A program made the translations under genes and the position numbers. The notes beneath the pieces are model-generated. The model searched no databases. It saw nothing but the letters and a program-made list of their open reading frames with translations, and was not told where the DNA came from. Positions 1 to 11,600 of a stretch of 64,000 nucleotides of DNA are shown here, piece after piece. Source of the stretch: Vermamoeba vermiformis. Lineage: Eukaryota; Tubulinea; Echinamoebida. The DNA is taken from contig JBEWZL010000098.1 of NCBI GenBank assembly GCA_045837725.1, positions 310,001 to 374,000 on the forward strand. The letters are read 5' to 3'. Position 1 is the stretch's first letter; each line of letters opens with the position of its first letter.

Positions 1-404
1 AATTGTTACGGGTCCAAAAGTTACTTTAATTGACATTACACGAAGATTCTGGCCGTACTTATCGCGTATAAAATTACAAATAAATTTAAATAATAATTAC
101 CTGATAAATCTAAAAGCATTAGCCTTTCAGACAGCCACCGCTCAAAAGATAATTTTGGAACTGGCATATCAACGAGAACCAATAATAAATGTTCATAGAG
201 GCCACGCAAATTACGAATATATTCAAATCGAATAAGTTCTTTGTCCAGATCCACTAATGGAGGCAAAGTCGGTGGATTTTCTTTTGTCGCTACTAACTCC
301 TCGAGCAATGATGGTGAAAAGAGCACAATCTTGTCATTGCTCATATTACGTGGGCTCTTTTTATACGAATCATCGTGTCCATTGTGGTGCTTCCTTCTTT
401 TCAT
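1..404 (-). CDS. Unknown protein, 5' part, probably running off the window edge
   Basis: Exon 1 is 404..101 and starts at an ATG preceded by AT-rich sequence. It encodes a basic start (MKRRKHHNGHDDSYKK) and then a leucine-rich segment with a proline stretch (PPTLPPLVDLDKELIRFEYI) and a hydrophobic helix-like part (LYEHLLLVLVDMPVP). A consensus donor (G|gtaatt) ends the exon in phase 1. Two acceptors are possible. The nearer one stops after about ten codons. The later one, with the exon starting at 23, stays open to base 1, so the gene probably continues beyond the window. I do not recognise the family, and I see no signal peptide or catalytic motif. Confidence 0.5.
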
Positions 405-681
405 TGTCTGATAAAATCAAAATTTCGGTTGATTCGCATTGGATCTCACCACCAAAAAACTGCATGGCTTGAAATATTGTGCAAATCGTAGCTAGATATG
501 ACCTATAGTATTAATACGATGAAATAGGGCATTAAAATCAAACTCCAAATGAGATCCGATTTGTTTCAGTAATTATTCCGCAAAAACGAGATCTGTAGCA
601 ATCCAACACGCCTCGATACAATATATATATACTTTACTCGCACTTTTTGTCATACAACAATATTATTTCTTATTTATCGCA

Positions 682-1337
682 CTAAGCAGTGACTAATTTC
701 TTATTCTTGGACAATCGTCTAGCCTTGTATCTCTTCTTATCAGAAATCAGTCTGTAATCGCCGTCAGACAACATTTGATTGTGGCGCTTGATGCCTGAAA
801 CTCGTTCTTGCTTCAATGCTGCACGCATGCCGCTGAGTTTAGTCACATCCGGTTTGACGAATCTCTTCTTGGGAAGGTTGAGAATAGTTTTGATCCAAGC
901 AGGTTCATTGCCCGGCTTCCATGGCAGTGTAAAATCAGTTTTTTCGCCGCTGAACTTTTCCCAGGCCATCACTGTCTCTTCGAATGTTGCTGGTCCTTCC
1001 ACTGCACATCCAACACGTTAAAAAATATTCTAAAATATGCATATAGTGTATATCATATTTAATAGAGTATAGATACTATTAGAAAGCAAATACACGCAAA
1101 ACAAAATTATTGCGATTAATTAATAATAATTTTAACGACAGATTCGTAGCTATTATTGATAATAATTCGATATAAATGTAACACACTATATTTTCTAATA
1201 TATCTACAATATTATAATGATAACCTACATTTTTTACCACCAGCAGCTTTCTTTTTCTTCGCTCTTGTGATAAGAGTCATTTCACGGCTGAACAAGCCGG
1301 AACGCCTTGAAAATACACCAACAAGCGAGTTCAACAT
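682..1337 (-). CDS. Small basic protein with mitochondrial-type presequence (possible mitoribosomal protein)
   Basis: Two exons, 1337..1229 and 1001..682, join in phase 1 to give 142 residues. The first exon is a typical mitochondrial presequence: MLNSLVGVFSRRSGLFSREM has Arg, Ser and hydrophobics and no acidic residue before E19. It is followed by a Lys/Gly run (RAKKKKAAGGKK). The second exon has a WEKFSGEKTDFTLPWKPG segment and a strongly basic tail (DKKRYKARRLSKNKK), as seen in proteins that bind rRNA. Size, charge and presequence suggest a mitochondrial ribosomal or RNA-associated protein, but no specific family can be named from the sequence. The intron (1002..1228) is long for this window. 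Confidence 0.6.
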
Positions 1338-2426
1338 ATTATAATATATTAATTATATGTTGGTGTCTGTACAATACAAAAAAATAAACAGAAAATATCG
1401 CGATCTCAGTTTTATGTCTGTCACGCCTGAAACACACCTCAGGTAACTGGTGACTGCAATACAACTATGTCACAGCATACAATATGTAGGAACGAATCAT
1501 GGAGTGCTTTGGGAAATTATCGCGGTTAGATGTGGAGATGGCCTCGCGCAACGGTAAAAATATATTAAAGCATGTATTATTATAGGCTGTCATATTTTTT
1601 TATATTCTAAGCGTAATCGGCGAGTAATTATTAAGTATACCGTGCAATTTATTCATATCATATTGTGGATATCTCCATTTTCGTATTTACGACCTCTAAA
1701 AGCCCATTTTGAATCCTAAACAGTGAAAACATCTTACATCCTTAATCTTAAAATTAGGATGAAGAATAACACCAAGCTTTACATACCTTGGCGAATGGTA
1801 ACCCATCCATTCCATTCGTTTGGAATAGTTTGGTAGAACGATTATACATTAGCAAATGACTCACAAATATTAGTCTTGACCTCAGAATATATTTTATTCG
1901 TGCCGAACGCCTGTTAAATCTCTTTAAGTAATTTGACGTCAAGAGGATTGATTTAATTGTTCCGCCATCGTTCGATAAGCTTGTAAAGCGTTTACTTGCC
2001 ACCATATTATGCTAGCCATAATACTATAGAGTGGTAGTATCACTTCTGCCAAGCAGATTCGGGGATCTCTTCCGAAAACAAAAAGAATTCAATTTCTGAA
2101 ATGAATCAGAACCAGAACAGTTGATTCGTATCGTGCTGAGATCTAAATTTGCTATGTAGAGTTTAAATCTGATTCAGCAAGCAGTTAAAAATAAATTGAA
2201 ATGTCAAGTGCCTGTCATGTTGAGATCTTAAAATTTATTTCTCGCTTCTTTTTCATTTTGTTCTTTTATTAACGTTATAACAACATAAGAGACAGAGGTA
2301 ATTGACTTTATTTCCTTAGCTCTTAGATAAATAGCTGAATAAAATACTCAACTGCCCTTTTTAGGAGGCGGAAAACTGCATCTGCACAAATAATATCTAA
2401 TTGATTTTATTATAGGTCCTGTAATA
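1338..2426. other. Intergenic region of 1.1 kb, divergent promoters
   Basis: AT-rich DNA between the divergent starts at 1337 (-) and 2427 (+). It contains several AGATC-type words (for example near 2051, 2142 and 2221). No open frame has coding character, and a short ATG frame near 1499 is not convincing. Confidence 0.5.
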
Positions 2427-4859
2427 ATGTCCTCTTGGATCGTTCTCGCCCTTGTAGCCGGCGGTGCTTATTTGCTCCTCAAGAGAATGAGAAATAGCTG
2501 GAATAATATAATTAGCACTGGTAATTTAAAAATAGGACCGCAATTGCATCAATAATATTATCAATATTGCTAAGTTATTCGCTGATATTGATCTAAACGA
2601 ACAACCTTCGCTGGTAAAATTATTACTCCGCTCCTGACTGTTGTTTTGACAGATCCGAAAGGGCTCAGAGTGTTGTCAGGCTTCGAGAATTTTACGCGAG
2701 GAGTAGTCGATGTAACTAAAGTATTCAATATATCCACTGCCATCTTGCTCGAAGACCAACAGATCACCGAAAATGATCTGCGTCAGTCGCTGGATGCACT
2801 CCAAAAAAAATTCGCTTTACTACAGTGCTATGTAGCGCCTATTGGCAAGAGTAAGGGCCGATCCTAATTTTATTAATAATAATCTGCGAGAACATTTTGA
2901 TTGACACCCTTTTTTCGGGTAGGCCGCCGCTATAAATTCGTCGAATTGACGCCACCAAAGCAGATTGAACTCATTACAGTTGAATTTAAAGACGGAGATG
3001 CTAGCCATCAACGCGTTACTCATCAATTAGAGCTGGAGTTGAACAATCCGCTCGGAACTGAACAGATCTGCAGGTAAACCTCGAGTTTAGTTGCAAAATC
3101 GATTCCAATATGATGTATACTTATGTTTGTATACTTCAAGAGCCCGAGTAGTTTTTTTCCGTTCCACCAAGCAAACTTTACTAATTTGGACCATGGATCA
3201 CTGCTGCATCGATGGACGAGGCTCCTCTTACTTGTTAAAAGAATTTACTAAGATGGTCGTAAAGGTACTCTATTTAGCGTTAAATTTTATCTTCACTCGG
3301 TCGTAAACTCACCTCCAACATTACTTTCAGAACAAGCCTCGCGATCTGAATCCAAAATTAGTTCCAATTCCGCCCTCACCTGAAGTCATATTTGCAGCTA
3401 AAGGCGTGCCTAAACTGCTGCTCAAAGTCTGGAGTGTGTTCCAGCTCGCCAAACGATTCATTGGCAAGAGCTTGCACGAGTTCCCGCGCACGAACTTTGA
3501 TCAAGCGCAGTACAAGTTGCCCGATCAAGACCAGTCCTTATTGTACCACACTATTTTGTCGCTTGCCTCGCTGGATGCAGCCTCCACGGACAAAATTGTC
3601 AAAAAGGCCAAGGAGACTAACAGCACTGTAAGTACCGAAGATCATATTAATTACATACAAAATACGGGTGGGCTCTGTAATGGGCCAATGCTCGGCCGAT
3701 GACTCAACTTGACACGTGTCAAAAGTTTTCGTTTCTTATACCAGTGGTGGATCAGGACTTGTACTTTTTTACCTCGACTAATTTTGGCACAATAGGTCGG
3801 CACGGTGGTATACGCCGCACTGTCAGCAGCCATTACTGAGCGCATTATTCAAAGTAAAAAAGAAAAGAAAGAAAAAATTGAGCTGAACAAGCAACACTTC
3901 TTGGGCACGATCAACGTGGATGAACGAGCGCTGTTGAAACACATCTACGGCGATCGATTCTCCGACGATGAACTCGGTCCTGGCTACTTCACGTGCTTTT
4001 CATTGATCTTCACGCGCACATTGGGCACCTGGGCCGAAGCCATTGACAACCCGAAGAAACTGTGGGACATTGCCCCTGTTCTCCGCAATGATTGGAAGCG
4101 GGACATGAGCCGAGGTGTAAGTCGAGATTTTGATTCATTGTTAAATCTGCCGTAAGATATATGTATACTAATCAGTCGCTATTAATAGATCCAATTCGCC
4201 GTGCCTGCTTTATTAGAGTCCCGATCCCTGACAGTAGATCTAGCTCTCAAATCATTCCTTGAAAAGGGCACTATCTCGCAGCCTAACATTGCACTTATTT
4301 TCTCTAATTTGGGCAATCTGGACGGCAGTTTCAAGCTGGACAATTCAAACCCACCCAGCTTGAACGGCTCACATGAGAGACCCCTATTGACTTCTAGTCA
4401 CTCCAGCACCAACGATATCCTGAGCCGCAAGAAGAAAGAAGGCAACGCGGATCTTCGTCGCTCATCATCAACCCCGACCTCACCTGCTGTGCCGCGCACC
4501 ATCAGCAAGGTGGATGTCAGTCTGCGCACTAGTTCTATTGCCATTCCTCTGTTTGACCAGAGCGAGCAAGACATTATTAGTCGTGCGCGCGTGTTTGGAG
4601 CCGCCACTGCCGGTATGTACTTCATATTTCACACGACCCGTGCTATTAGTAATCTCGGGCCAATCTCCTGAAGTGGACTGTGTACTAACTACCAACTTTT
4701 GTTACAGGCGGAACAACAGAGTTCCTCGCATCATGCTTCACTCTCAACGGCCAATTACAGATCTCCGCAACATTTAATTCCGTAGCTCATACTCGCGAGA
4801 CATGCGATCAGCTTTTGCAACGTGTGATCGAGTTACTGAAGTTAAGTGTGCAAGATTAA
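2427..4859 (+). CDS. Membrane-anchored acyltransferase, condensation/wax-ester-synthase superfamily
   Basis: Eight exons: 2427..2520, 2653..2850, 2923..3073, 3141..3264, 3331..3627, 3796..4116, 4189..4612 and 4708..4859, giving 586 residues. The chosen ATG gives an N-terminal signal anchor (SSWIVLALVAGGAYLLLKR). The catalytic motif of the CoA-dependent acyltransferase superfamily (HHxxxDG) appears as D167-H168-CCI-D172-G173, preceded by the usual hydrophobic strand (TLLIWTM). A later SNLGNLDGSF segment lies where the second half-domain strand is expected. By family, the enzyme would move an acyl group from CoA to an alcohol or glycerolipid-like acceptor at the ER membrane; the substrate is not readable. 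A Ser/Pro-rich, Lys/Arg-containing insert of about 60 residues follows (roughly residues 445-505) and is probably disordered. The intron at 3628..3795 carries one TGACACGTGTCA palindrome. Alcohol O-acetyltransferase-like and wax-ester-synthase-like are both possible. Confidence 0.8.
3710..3721. promoter_or_regulatory. TGACACGTGTCA palindrome in intron 5 of the acyltransferase gene
   Basis: Perfect 12-bp palindrome, 14 bp with flanking T/A, about 75 bp upstream of the acceptor. It is one of six exact copies in the window. It is made of two inverted TGACA half-sites around CG. Confidence 0.6.
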
Positions 4860-5047
4860 TCACTCAAGACCCTCTCATTTTTGATATTTGTAAATAATTG
4901 TGCTATTAAAATTAAATAGAAACTCAATAGAACTGCTCGCGCGCTACCTTTACTAAATAAGGCAAAAAGGACGCTGATTATAAATTTCGCGTTGATTCTT
5001 CCGTTTGAAATTTTTGATTTTAATAGTTTCATATCCGCAATAACACC

Positions 5048-7549
5048 ATGGCTCTTGAACGATCATTGTCGCGCTTAAATAGCACTGCTAATTTGGATTT
5101 GGACACAACTTCGGAAGAAATCAAAGAGCTTTGGTTAAACAAGCAGAAAAAAGTAAGCAGAGCCATCAAATAGATTACATTTTGATAGATTGTTTTTTGC
5201 AGCAATTTTGAAGCGATAAATTCGGGTCAGATATTTTTAATTCGCACGGATGCAACTTGCAACAAAATTTTTAATATTTAAATTACAAATTTAATTAATA
5301 CCATTGTATTTAGGTATTTACCCGATGGGTTCAGAATTTATTGGACGAGCGAAAGCTCAAAGTAAACGATCTTATCGAAGACTTGAAGGACGGCTTCATT
5401 TTATGTAATTTAATGGAAATCATTAGCAACGAGAAATTGCCCTTTAAATTCAGTGCGAGCAAGGGCTCCAGACACGAGCGAATCCAATCGCTAGGCACAA
5501 TCCAACAACTTCTTCCTTTTATGCGCAGCCAGGGCTTGAAATTGACTTTAGGACCTGAAGGTAATATGAATATATTACAAAGCTCTTTAATATCATTTTG
5601 AAACCAAATTTCTTCATTACTTAATCTACAGTGCCAGATCGGCTAAAATTAATCGTCTCGTGAAACAGATATCTATGACGGCAAAGTGACCTTAGTTATG
5701 GGTCTTATTTGGACTATTATTCTCAAGTATCAAGACATCAACAAGAACGCGCTGTTAGAATGGGTTCAATCGCAGTTGAAGCCTTACACCGACCACGTTG
5801 ACGTCAAGAACTTTTCTGACAGGTAATATAGCATAGCAATAGTATTAAAGTCGCTATATTATCGATTAATCAACTATTTAAGAAAATTTAGACGATTTTA
5901 TGTTGCCGCTTAAAATTTCAAATGATTATTTAAGTGATAACGAAGGCGCATCTATTTAACTCGATTAATACGCTTTAATACTAATACGATGAATATAGCT
6001 GGCAAGATGGCAAAGCATTCGCGTACTTGATCCACAGCTTGGCACCCAATGCTATCGATATCTCCCATATTAAAACGGTACGTTCAATACTCTCTATACT
6101 CAGTATATTAACTCCTTAACTATAGGCTGATGCTCATGCACTGCTCGAAAAAGCATTCGCCGCTGCTGACTCGTCGCTGCATATTCCAAAATTGCTCGAT
6201 CCCGAAGACTTGAAGGCACCCGTTGACGAGCGTATTGTAATGACATACGTGTCTTATTTCCGCAAGGTACGATGTATATATGACACATTATTGGCTGTAT
6301 CTAACTCGATGTAACAGCTCGGCAAGAAAGAGCCAGCAGATCTGCCTGCTCCCAAGCCTACAGTCGTCGTAGATGAAGATGAAATCAAGCGTCTTAGGTA
6401 TGGTATTCTATAATTATTAATATCGCTATTAAATGCATGCTAACGAATATTTTAGAGCTGAGATTGAACGCCTAAAGAAACTTTTGGAAACAAGGGATCT
6501 GGAATTGTTCAATGTGCAACAAAGCAACCAGCAATTATTGAAGAAATACGGAGCTGAAATTTCTTACTTGCTTAATGCTCAAAAAGAAAGTCAAGTAAGT
6601 TCAATTCATTAATCGCGTACTGGATGTGGCCTCTCATTAATTATTCGATTCTAGGCGCAATTAGACCAAATGAAGAAGAAAGTCTCAGCTTATTCGAAGA
6701 AAATCATGGAGTTGAGTCTTCAAATTAAAGAGAGCTCTATGAATAACAACGTCAACTTGGAGGATGAGCTCAACAAACTTGCGATCTTGAACGAAGAGCT
6801 TCAAAAGAAGGTAAGTTCATTATTGACATTTTTTATTATCAATACTGATCGCTTGACAAGGTTGCCGCACTCGAACAACAACTTGAAGAAGCAAACAAAA
6901 AGGTAGATCTGGACACGCTATTTTGTAGCCTGTACCTCGGTCTAACTGATTGTATTAGGCGCAAGAATTATATGCCTCGTTGAAGAGCGTCGATGGCAAC
7001 GATCCTAACTTGGGTGAGAAGTTGGACGATGCTATTGCTGAAGTTTCAAGGTGCGTACCTGCATCTAGCTTTCTTTTACCTCTCGTTATTAATGTTAATA
7101 TGTATTGTTAACTAGACTTATGAAGATTAAGATGGAATTGTTGGCTGAATTAGACGATTTGAAGGATAAGAATAGGTACGTTTTAAAGACAATATTTACC
7201 TGCTCTGACCTCGATTGTTACGCGCAGAGAAATCACGACTTTTATGGCCTGGTTGAACAAACAGCTCAAGGCCCAAACAGCCAAGACCGAGGTCGTCGTC
7301 AAGAAACAAAAAGTGATCGAAGAGAAGCAACAGCTGTTCACGGACACGCAGTCCAAAGTCGAAGAACAGCTCGAGTCGTTGGTGGCAGCCAATATGCAGA
7401 AATTGGAGAACATTCGCGAGATGTTGAATCAATTGAAACAAGCGCCCAGGACTGCTACTATTACGAAGAGACTCGAAACGGAAGAACAAGAGATCGAGCA
7501 GATCACCAGCGAACCTGCCCCCAAATTACCTGAAGTGAGCGATGATTAA
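5048..7549 (+). CDS. Cortexillin-like actin-bundling protein: tandem CH domains plus coiled coil
   Basis: Twelve exons: 5048..5152, 5314..5560, 5669..5822, 5999..6077, 6126..6266, 6318..6397, 6456..6594, 6655..6810, 6861..6902, 6959..7050, 7116..7175 and 7228..7549, giving 538 residues. Residues 36-120 are CH1 (VFTRWVQNLLDERKLKVNDL, then DGFILCNLMEIIS). CH2 follows (LLEWVQSQL, then SWQDGKAFAYLIHSLAP), and the linker VTLVMGLIWTIILKYQ is typical of the actin-binding pair in alpha-actinin, spectrin and cortexillin. From about residue 285 to the end it is heptad-like and rich in Glu, Lys, Leu and Gln (coiled coil), with no spectrin repeats and no EF hands. This order, CH-CH-coiled coil, is that of cortexillins, which dimerise, bundle actin and work in the cell cortex and cleavage furrow. 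A non-cortexillin CH-CH protein is possible. Confidence 0.88.
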
Positions 7550-8686
7550 GACATGGTGCTCCAATGTGCTACATATGAAATACGTATGTACGTTTTGATT
7601 TGGCTATTGATTTTTGATACGGTCAAAGTAGATTTGTTGCTTAAGTTAATGAAAGTCTTTTTGCTGAAACTAGAATCGTTAGATCTATTTACAAATACGA
7701 TTTACTGCTCATAATATTACAATAATTTCGATTTATGCAATATTTGTTTTAGAAACATTCGTAATTCTACTTCCTTTCGAAAAGATTTTTTTGTGTTCGG
7801 ATCTGATTCGTTACTATGAATTAGTAGTAGCAACCAAACACTCTTATAGTACTATTATATCATATACTCAATACATTATTACCCTTTGTGCGTAAGTTGA
7901 CGAAACGCAACGTCAACTGCTTTGAAAATCTTCACTTTTTCTAAACACAATCGGGCTATGTCATACAATATAACACGCTTGATATTACGAATAGATTTGT
8001 TATATCGATTTTGAGCTCTTTTAAGTCCGATCCGCCCGTGATCCGAGGACACACTTTTTTAGTGAAACATTTGGCGGTCTTTTAGCGATGCATCTTTGTC
8101 AGTCCTGCTACTCGAGAGTACCTCCTATAATATTGAATATTATGCGCTAATGACTCCGACACAGCGGAAACAGATCCCGAACAAAACAGCGAGTATTTGC
8201 GTAGTAATTCATATGCATTGCCAGTTCGATTGCACTAACTAAATCACTGTCAGATTTAACTCCATCTAAAAGTATTATGAATACAGACAACGTTGCTTAT
8301 TTAATTATTCATTCTTGGAAGCAAACATTGTCAGAGTGTGTACTCTTTTATACCCACGCCCGGGCGTGCAGGTGAGACAGTACTCGTGTTGTTAACTAAC
8401 ACTAATTACTCTATAATCAGATGTTATTGAAGACATAAAGAAGATTTGTGGCGCAATCTCTCGTCTCGCTAATGTCACCAAACGAATTTTCTTTGCGGGC
8501 CAATCAAAACGCTTTACGGAATATACTGAGCGCTTTTGTCTCGGTTGATGAACTTTCGTTACAACCACGTGATCATCTAGAGATACGTTTAAAAGACTGA
8601 CACGATGAATTGTTTCATTTTGTTTCACTGCAACAGTCTTGACATCACGCACACAGCAGATCTGCCTCGTAGATCTAGAACCAACA
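7550..8686. other. Intergenic region of 1.1 kb, promoter of the giant adhesin
   Basis: No convincing coding frame on either strand. It contains a 14-bp GC palindrome at 8355..8368 and two AGATCT words (about 8657-8676) just upstream of the adhesin ATG. Confidence 0.5.
8355..8368. repeat. 14-bp perfect GC-rich palindrome CACGCCCGGGCGTG
   Basis: It reads identically on both strands and stands out in an AT-rich promoter about 320 bp upstream of the adhesin start. It could be a dimeric transcription-factor site. Confidence 0.6.
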
Positions 8687-11600
8687 ATGCGTGTCAGACT
8701 ATCAACACTACTCGTGCTCGTTGCAGCATTGAGCGTCTTTGCTGCTGACGGTAAGTTTTAGAAGATTTTGTGACCCCGGATCTAATTCGATTTTATTGTC
8801 AGACAACTACATCACTATTGAGCAAGGCAGCTCTCAAAGCACTTATCTCAACAATCAGTTCGCTGAGTCGTTAATACTCGTCGTCAAGACTAATCAGAAT
8901 CAACCCGCGCAAGTTCAAGTAACGCTCACGGCACCTGCTTCAGGTCCATCTGCCCTCTTCAACTCCGCCACTGGATCGTTCACGCATGTTGCTTTTACTG
9001 ACTCCGCTGGCCGAATCTCAGTCAATATGTTTGCCAATAGCAACGTGGGTACCTATACTATTACTGCTCGCGCTCCCGGTGCTTCTCCTGGTAAGTACCT
9101 AGAAAAATCCTGGATCGGATGCACAACCCGAACAAAATCTTCCGCCTTTCCTGGTAGAATATCAAATCAAGTCTAATTCTTGTTCTATTTTAGTGCAAAT
9201 TACTCTTTACAATAATGCCAACCCTGCAACCGTCAGTGTTGTCAGTGGCAGCGGCCAATCTGCAGTCGTCAACACACTCTTTGCCAACAAATTACGCGGT
9301 CGTTTGACTGACGCCTCTGGCAAGCCCGTCGTATTTGTTAACGTCGTTCTTGAGGCTCAGGAGGTCAATGGTGCCACCGGATCTTTCCCTGGCGATCTGA
9401 GCAGTCTGAGTGTCGAAACCGACACTAACGGCTACTTTGAGACCTCTATTCAAGCTGGCAAGAAGATTGGCGCGTACACCGTTGTTTCTCGCGTGCCCGA
9501 CAACCCTTCGGCCACTACTGGCACTTGGTCCCTTGTCAACACTTACGCTGCCGGTCGCTCAATCTCTGCGCGCAGTGGTGAGAATCAAGTCACGACTGTC
9601 AACACGAACTTCAGAGCTCCACTCGTCGCGTTTGTTGGTGACGAGTTTGGCAACCCTGTGCCCGACATTACAGTCACTTTCCAAATTCCTCGTGACTCTG
9701 CTGCGTTCGGCTCGTTCTTGAGCGTGCCAGATCCAAAGACTGCCACCGCCGTTACCAACACCGATGGTATTGCCATGTCACCCTTCATTGCTGCCAATGC
9801 TGTATCTGGTGGCTACACTGCTACTGCTTCAGCTGTTCTTTCTGGATCCACCAAAACTGCCCCCTTCGCGCTGTACAACAATCCCAACTACAACACGCTG
9901 ACTTACACCGTGATCTCGCCTAAGGTTCAGATCTCAACCATCGCCAACCAGCTCTTTGCCCAAGACCTCGTCATTCAAGTGACAGATCAAGGTCTCAACC
10001 CCGTGCCCAACGTCACCATCTCCTTCCAAGCCCCGACTGATCCTCTTGGCGCCACGTGCTTCTGGGGTGATTCTAACTCATACATTGCCGTCACTAACGG
10101 CACTGGTCACGTTGTAGCCCCTGCACCTCGTGCTAGCAAGATCAAGGGCAACTTCGGTGTCTCTTACAACCCAATCTCACCTACCAGAGATCCCATCTCT
10201 TTGCTCGTCAACCCTGACGTCCCTGCTGTCATCAAGCCCGTCACTGGCAGTGCTCCTACCGTTGTCAATAGTGAATTCGAGGACCCATTGCTTGCAATAG
10301 TTCTCGATCAGTTCGGCAACGGTGTCCCTGACACTCCCGTGTGGTTCTTCCAGGAGTCCGATATTGATTCTTGTTTGGCTGCTGAAGACCCCCAGACTCA
10401 ACTCACTGATGTCCCTTCGATCCTCTTCGATAACCTCCGTTGCTCCAAGAATATTGTTGGTGACTCCATTGGTAGCGTTCTGTCCTTGTCTCCTCTGCGC
10501 ATCAATCTCGTCGCTGGTACTTACAATATTGTTGCCCTTGTTGCTTCAAACTACACCGTCAGAACTACTTTCACATTGACGAACTTGCCCGCGGAAGCCA
10601 GTTCACTTGCCATTTTTGGTAACGCAACGAAGGAGGCTAAAGTCGGCATGCCCTTTGATAACCTTGAGGTCCGAGCCTTTGATATGTACAACAATTTGGT
10701 CCCTGGCGTCACTGTCAACTTCTGGGCCCCTGACTCACCTGTCACTGCGCTCGTCCAACCCTCCGCTGTCACTGGCACTGGCACTGGTGCCTCTGGTCCC
10801 CTCGGCTTGGCACGAACCAGTGCTTTAGCCTCAGAGCGCCCTGGCATCTTTGAAGTCAAGGCCAACTCTACTGGCATTGCCAACGAAGTTACCTTCACGC
10901 TCATTAACCTCGTCAATGACCCGTACCGATTGCTCTTCCGCTCCAACTCTGCTTCAGAGACTGTGGTAGACCAATTCTTCGAGGACTCATTCGTGGTGCT
11001 CGTGACTGACCAGTTCGACAACCCTGTTAAAGGCGCACTTGTCCAATTCGAAGCCCCAGACACCGACCAGACAGCGAGCGGTTACTTCACTGGCGATTCA
11101 GTTCGCTTATCAGGCGAGGACGGCTTGGTCACTGTGCAAGGTGGACAAGACTTCAAAGCCAACACAGTCACTGGCGAGTATCAACTCAAGGTCACTGTGC
11201 CTGGCTACGCTGTTCCTGCAGTCTACTTTACCTTGACTAACACTCCTGAACTCCCGCACCACTTTGACATCTTGTATCCGAACCCAGCCGATCAGATCAA
11301 CGCTGCTGTCGTCACTGAGTTCCACTTCCCCACCATCCGTCTCTATCTCCTCGACAAATTTGGCAATGCTGTACCCAACCAAGCTGTCCAATTCCAACTC
11401 ACTCCTGGTACCAATCTCGGCGCTGGCATTCCCTCTGGTCTCTTTGAAACCAACAGCTTGACTTACGTGCCACAAACCAACGGCTCTGGCTACGTGTCTG
11501 CTCGTCAAATCCGTGCCAACGAATATGCTGGTACTTTCGTTGTACACGTCAATGTCCCGGACTTCCTTGACGTGCCTGCCCTGAACCTCGACTTTTCTTT

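Noticed and set aside
1499-1700. Possible two-exon gene starting MECFGKLSRLDVEM
   Set aside because: It needs a 35-nt intron, gives an AT-driven sequence without family features, and is not needed as the start of the acyltransferase, which has a better signal anchor at 2427.
8392-8652. 86-codon frame on the minus strand in the adhesin promoter
   Set aside because: No conserved motif, no splice support, and composition like the surrounding non-coding DNA.
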